From contig JAMWDF010000028.1 of assembly GCA_023818865.1 (NCBI GenBank), forward strand, positions 1 through 17,407: a stretch of 17,407 nt of DNA, written 5' to 3'. How positions within the stretch are numbered: position 1 is the stretch's first letter; every line of letters starts with the position of its first letter. The notes below the pieces were generated by a model. That model made no database searches and had not been told where the DNA came from. It saw only the letters and a list, made by a program, of their open reading frames with translations. Of the stretch, positions 13,587 through 17,407 are shown piece after piece. A program made the position numbers and the translations under genes. Origin of the DNA: Candidatus Omnitrophota bacterium (GTDB taxonomy: Bacteria; Ratteibacteria; UBA8468; B48-G9; DSTR01).

Positions 13587-16500
13587 GAAAGATTGCACCG
13601 ATACTTCTGATTGTTCTGGTAAGCAGTGTTTCCTGTTTCTCTCAAGTTATTCCCTGGGCAAGACAGGCTCCTGCTGTAAAAGTAGGAATGCCCCCCAAAA
13701 TTGATGGAAACCTTGACGATGAATGCTGGAAAAACGCAGGAGCGATAACCGGTTTCAGGACGCCGTTGAATAAAGGTTTTACTCCGGCCCCTGATGATAC
13801 CGAAGTCAAAATTTGCTATGACCAGCATTACCTGTATTTTGCCTGGAGAGTTTTTGAAGCAAAACCAGAAGAAATGGTTGTAGATAAGAATATCAGAGAA
13901 AGAGAAATATTTGAAAAAGAGAATGACTATATTCAGATCTACCTTGATCCAAGAAGGGACCAGCACACCTATTATCGGATAGCCATTACACCCGCAGGCT
14001 GTGTGGCTGACGCCTATGGCGATAAGACAGAAGGGGGCTGGGACTTCTCCACAGAATTTGAGATTGATTCTTCTTCCTGGAACTGCCAGCCAGTTGTTAG
14101 TACTGGTTCTTTTTCTAGCGGGTGGATAGTGGAAATGGCTCTTCCGTTTTCTAACCTTCTGCTTGATGAAAAATCAGTGTCATCTGAATGGGGAATCCGG
14201 CTTGACAGGTATCAGGCAAGGACAAAACAGCTTTCCACCTTCACCCCACATCCAGGAGAAGACTGGGGAAATACCTATGGTGGTATCTTTGGTACATTGA
14301 CAAACTTTCAGATTGACCCAGTTCCCTACCGGACGATACTGGTGAAACCGGTGCTGAAATTCACTAATATTTCTGGAGGAAAAGCCAGAGCCGTTTTTGC
14401 CGCAGAATTGAAAAACGCAACGGAGAAGGAAGATAAGTTTCATCTGGAAATTCTCCTTTGGCAGAACAAAAAAATTGTTTCCCGGGAATCCGTTTCACTC
14501 AGTCTGAAGAAAGACCAAACGGGGAAGATAGAAATGCTATTGAAGAAAAATCTTTTTGACCCGGGCGCAATCAATCCAAATGAAGGAATGGAGGTAAAGA
14601 TACCAGTTGGTGATTCTGAAGAGGTAAGACTGGATATTCTCGCCATAGACACATCTTTCCCCGCGGAAGTAAGTCTGAGTGTGAAAGATTCCACCGGGAT
14701 CGACCGATGGAGAATAATGAAAGTCTTTTCTCTTAAACCAGGCGTAGAAAAACAGGAAGTGCCACTTCTTGTTCAGAGGTTTCAATTTGATGGAAGGATG
14801 TTCAGGGATGGATGTGATTTAAGAACCAGGGACATTCTGGTTCCGGTGGTGGCCGAGCCACCAGTGGTTGATGGAAGATTGACTGATACGGTTTGGAAAA
14901 AGGCAGGGTTCATTCCAACAGGGCAGTGGCATACAGTTGCCCGGCAGGGTAGAGGCAGAATGCTTTCCGGGCACCTCCTGGCAAAAGAGCAGACAGAATG
15001 TTTTTTCCTGGCGACAAAAGAAGGTCTCTACATCGGATTCAGATGCTATGACTCAGACCTTTCTTCCTTAAAAACGCAAGCAAAATATGACGGAGACCCG
15101 GCAGTCAGGCAGGATGACCATGTACGGTTTCAGGTCCTGGGACAGAGATTACTGGTAAATGCAGATGGTATCCGGTATGACTATGACTGGAAAGGAAGAT
15201 GGAAGGCAGGAGTTTCAAGAGAAGAGAAGGCCTGGACAGCGGAAATGTTCGTGCCATTCAGTGAATTACCTGTTTCATCAAGTTTCTTGAATAAACCAGG
15301 GATGGCGCTTGAAACTGCTGTGGTGCGCCATTGCGCCAGAACCCGAGAAGATTCTGCCCCGCATTTCTTGTGGTACTGGCAGTGGGAGCATGGAGACTGG
15401 TCAGGAAATGGAAATAGATTGTGGGGACTTGATGTTATCAAGGAAGAAGTTTCCTCTTTTGCCTGGAAGTTTTCAGATCTGAAAATAGAGGAAAAAGTGG
15501 TCAAAGAAGGCATCACCATCAGTGTGGATTCAGTTATTACCAATGAGACAAGAAAGGAGAGAAAAATCAAGGTGGTGGCAGAAATTACCAGTCCTTCAGG
15601 AGTGAAGTATCGTAATACCCAAGACCTTGAAATACCAGATAAAAAAGAAATGCCTCTCAATATACCAGTCTCAGGCTATAAAAAAGAAGAAGGAGTGCAT
15701 TCGGCAAGAATGACCATCTTTGAAGAGGAGGGAACAAAACAACTGGCGACAAGGCGCCTGGAAGTGGAAAAAGTTTCTGTTCTTACTCTTGAAATAAGAA
15801 AACCTGCATACCGGGCAATGCTTTTGAATGCCATGGAAGAGAGGAAAATTGAGGCAACGGCTATAGTGAAGGGAGAAAAAGGTTATCTGGAATCCATGTC
15901 CCTTAAATTTGAAGTTGCCTCAGCCGAAGGGAAAAAGGTCCTTCTGGTACAGGAAAAACAGAATGTGGCTCCTGGAGACAATGGAATATACTTTGATATG
16001 AAAGGTTTTCAGCCAGGTGAATATGAAATCACAGCGCACCTGCTCACGCAGCAGGAAATAGAAATAGACAGTGACAGAAAAAATTTCAGGCTTCTTGAAA
16101 TTACACCTTCCACTGTCTGGATAAACGAAGAAGGAAGAATGTTCATTGGCAACGAACCGTTTTTTGCTATTGGTATGTACGGAACCCATCCCCTTGACCT
16201 TGAAGTAATCAGTCAGGCAGGTTTCAATACCACCAACTTCCATTATTTTGACAGAAAACTTTTTGATACTGCTAAGGAACTTGGAATAAAAATCATGATA
16301 AACAACCCTGTGATGAAGGAAGAGGAAGTGGTAGCCGCAAGCCAGCATCCCTCAACATTGATGTGGCTCCTTGGGGAAGAGATTAGCCACAGTCCTGAAA
16401 GAGTAAAGCAGTACATCAGGCTTTCAGATCTTGACCCGTACCACCCTGTTGCCACCAATGGTTCCTACGGCGGGAAAACCTCCCTTTACTACATCAGTGA

Positions 16501-17407
16501 TGTCATGATGAACCACCTTTATCCCTACCCGCGATATCCTGACACTCAGGAACAGGCAATTGATAAGGTCTTGAACACTGCTGTCAGAGTGAGAAACATG
16601 GTGAGAATAGCAAGAAGTTTGGCCCCTGAGGCTCCAGGACCACGTCTTGCCTGGAATAAAAAACCCTGGATTATATGGCCCCAGTATTTTTACGGCGGAA
16701 GATGGGTAAGTGGTGGTCAGGGAAGGTTTCTTACTCTGCCTGAAATGCGGCTACACTGCTGGTCAGCAGTTGTTGAAGGTGCGTCAGGAATTTACTTCTG
16801 GGCGTACTGGCATGACTATACTAATCCCCGGATGAACCCAAAACTCTTTGAAGGTGTCCGGGCGATTGCTGGAGAGATGAGGGCGCTTTACGAATTTCTT
16901 GTTCTTCCTGATGAAAAACATGTTGTAAAGGTGACACCGGGTATGGAGGGAGAATTCTTCTACACGGTGCGAAAAAAAGAGAAAGAAATTTTGGTGGCAG
17001 CCTATTATACCGGGAAAGAGGAAAAGGAATTTTCTGTTCAAGTTCCTTCCGGAGTAAATCACCTCTACGCTTGGCCATCAGGAGATCGCATCATAGTGTC
17101 TGGAGGGAAATTTAATTTTATAGCCAGGAAGGGAGAGGTATATCTCTTTTCAACGAAAATGCCGCCTGATTCGTTGGTGATGAAGAAAATGCTTTCAGAC
17201 CCTTGTTTCATCACGCCCTATGATTACAGACCGAAAGAAGAAAATATTTTCGCCGGTGCGTCTGTAAAGAGTAAGAAGAGCTACTTCTATACCGATATTG
17301 CCAGACATGCCTTGGATAACGACCCTGACACATTCTGGTTCACTGATGAGTGGAGTAATACTGGAAAGATGGGCTACTGGTCATTAAAGGATAAAGAATA
17401 TCCTGCC
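13583..17407 (+). CDS. Very large exported multidomain glycosidase-like protein (CBM9-CBM9-TIM barrel-discoidin), C-terminus cut by window edge
   Basis: The frame stays open for 1275 codons to the right edge. It starts with GTG (GTGA overlap with the previous stop) and a signal peptide, MRKIAPILLIVLVSSVSCFSQ. Domains in order: a CBM9-like domain from about residue 36 (PPKIDGNLDDECWKNAG, then YFAWRVFE, YIQIYLDP); a beta-rich linker; a second CBM9-like domain from about 427 (PPVVDGRLTDTVWKKAG); Ig-like strands; then from about 846 a TIM-barrel glycosidase-like part (WINEEGRMFIGNEPFFAIGMYG, QAGFNTTNFHYFD, HPSTLMWLLGEE with E932/E933 as candidate acid/base, GIYFWAYW); and near 1229 the start of a discoidin/F5-8-type domain (ALDNDPDTFWFTD). 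It should be periplasmic or surface-located and bind and cleave a polysaccharide. The barrel family and nucleophile are not identified. Several minus-strand frames within it are shadows. Confidence 0.85.
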   Translation, partial: MRKIAPILLIVLVSSVSCFSQVIPWARQAPAVKVGMPPKIDGNLDDECWKNAGAITGFRTPLNKGFTPAPDDTEVKICYDQHYLYFAWRVFEAKPEEMVVDKNIREREIFEKENDYIQIYLDPRRDQHTYYRIAITPAGCVADAYGDKTEGGWDFSTEFEIDSSSWNCQPVVSTGSFSSGWIVEMALPFSNLLLDEKSVSSEWGIRLDRYQARTKQLSTFTPHPGEDWGNTYGGIFGTLTNFQIDPVPYRTILVKPVLKFTNISGGKARAVFAAELKNATEKEDKFHLEILLWQNKKIVSRESVSLSLKKDQTGKIEMLLKKNLFDPGAINPNEGMEVKIPVGDSEEVRLDILAIDTSFPAEVSLSVKDSTGIDRWRIMKVFSLKPGVEKQEVPLLVQRFQFDGRMFRDGCDLRTRDILVPVVAEPPVVDGRLTDTVWKKAGFIPTGQWHTVARQGRGRMLSGHLLAKEQTECFFLATKEGLYIGFRCYDSDLSSLKTQAKYDGDPAVRQDDHVRFQVLGQRLLVNADGIRYDYDWKGRWKAGVSREEKAWTAEMFVPFSELPVSSSFLNKPGMALETAVVRHCARTREDSAPHFLWYWQWEHGDWSGNGNRLWGLDVIKEEVSSFAWKFSDLKIEEKVVKEGITISVDSVITNETRKERKIKVVAEITSPSGVKYRNTQDLEIPDKKEMPLNIPVSGYKKEEGVHSARMTIFEEEGTKQLATRRLEVEKVSVLTLEIRKPAYRAMLLNAMEERKIEATAIVKGEKGYLESMSLKFEVASAEGKKVLLVQEKQNVAPGDNGIYFDMKGFQPGEYEITAHLLTQQEIEIDSDRKNFRLLEITPSTVWINEEGRMFIGNEPFFAIGMYGTHPLDLEVISQAGFNTTNFHYFDRKLFDTAKELGIKIMINNPVMKEEEVVAASQHPSTLMWLLGEEISHSPERVKQYIRLSDLDPYHPVATNGSYGGKTSLYYISDVMMNHLYPYPRYPDTQEQAIDKVLNTAVRVRNMVRIARSLAPEAPGPRLAWNKKPWIIWPQYFYGGRWVSGGQGRFLTLPEMRLHCWSAVVEGASGIYFWAYWHDYTNPRMNPKLFEGVRAIAGEMRALYEFLVLPDEKHVVKVTPGMEGEFFYTVRKKEKEILVAAYYTGKEEKEFSVQVPSGVNHLYAWPSGDRIIVSGGKFNFIARKGEVYLFSTKMPPDSLVMKKMLSDPCFITPYDYRPKEENIFAGASVKSKKSYFYTDIARHALDNDPDTFWFTDEWSNTGKMGYWSLKDKEYPA

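Noticed and set aside
13583..13650. Lipoprotein signal in the large exported protein
   Set aside because: The Cys in SSVSC follows S-V-S, which is a poor lipobox at -3; cleavage after CFS by signal peptidase I is at least as likely, so no lipidation is claimed.
15181..15660. 159-codon minus-strand open frame inside the large exported protein
   Set aside because: It lies opposite a continuous 1275-codon plus-strand frame with clear domains; its product has no recognisable motif. The same holds for minus frames at 14180-14443, 14440-14694, 15920-16348 and 16784-17062.
1..17407. CRISPR array, tRNA, rRNA, insertion sequence or prophage genes
   Set aside because: No regularly spaced repeats, cloverleaf-like elements, transposase or phage proteins were seen; the only repeats are within the HEAT gene and the pseudopilin leaders.

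Overview
The window looks like an accessory carbohydrate- and amine-metabolism region from a Gram-negative-type, probably uncultured bacterium. The best lineage clue is three consecutive pseudopilin-like genes with a GFTLIE-type N-terminus and a C-terminal H-x9-D-G motif. From general knowledge such proteins are greatly expanded in Lentisphaerota, Planctomycetota, Armatimonadota and related uncultured lineages, where they often sit beside glycosidases and LacI/GntR regulators. The exact phylum cannot be settled from this sequence. Coding density is high, many genes overlap by about 4 bases, and no tRNA, rRNA, CRISPR array, transposase or phage gene is visible. No gap between genes exceeds 300 bases.

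Layout. (1) Positions 1-410, minus strand: the N-terminal part of a HEAT-repeat protein cut by the window edge. (2) 531-1469, plus: a TIM-barrel sugar-phosphate isomerase/epimerase. (3) 1557-3275, minus: a TIM-barrel, glycosidase-like protein of no family I can name. (4) 3404-8437, plus: a tight operon transcribed divergently from gene 3. It holds a Gfo/Idh/MocA-type oxidoreductase, then five genes that together rebuild a split sarcosine oxidase / opine oxidase / HcnABC-type dehydrogenase (SoxB-like FAD subunit, small [2Fe-2S] subunit, second FAD subunit, 2x[4Fe-4S] ferredoxin, BFD-type [2Fe-2S] subunit), then a cyclase-family protein that has lost every metal ligand of its signature motif. 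(5) 8563-11862, plus: a GntR/LacI-type regulator behind a consensus sigma70-like promoter, coupled by an ATGA overlap to three pseudopilin-like genes. (6) 11882-17407 and beyond, plus: a PIG-L/LmbE deacetylase, a sialidase-fold beta-propeller protein, and a very large exported multidomain protein (two CBM9-like domains, a TIM-barrel glycosidase-like domain, and the start of a discoidin-like domain) that runs off the right edge.

How the parts may work together (inference). Region 4 looks like a pathway that oxidises a secondary amine, imino acid or opine-like compound through FAD and iron-sulfur carriers, perhaps joined to sugar chemistry by the Gfo/Idh enzyme and the nearby epimerase. Regions 5 and 6 look like a ligand-controlled glycan-use locus. 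A sugar-sensing regulator would control surface or secretion pseudopilins, an exported carbohydrate-binding glycosidase, and two proteins without signal peptides (deacetylase and sialidase-like) that would act on imported products. The cyclase with no metal site is the most unusual single item.
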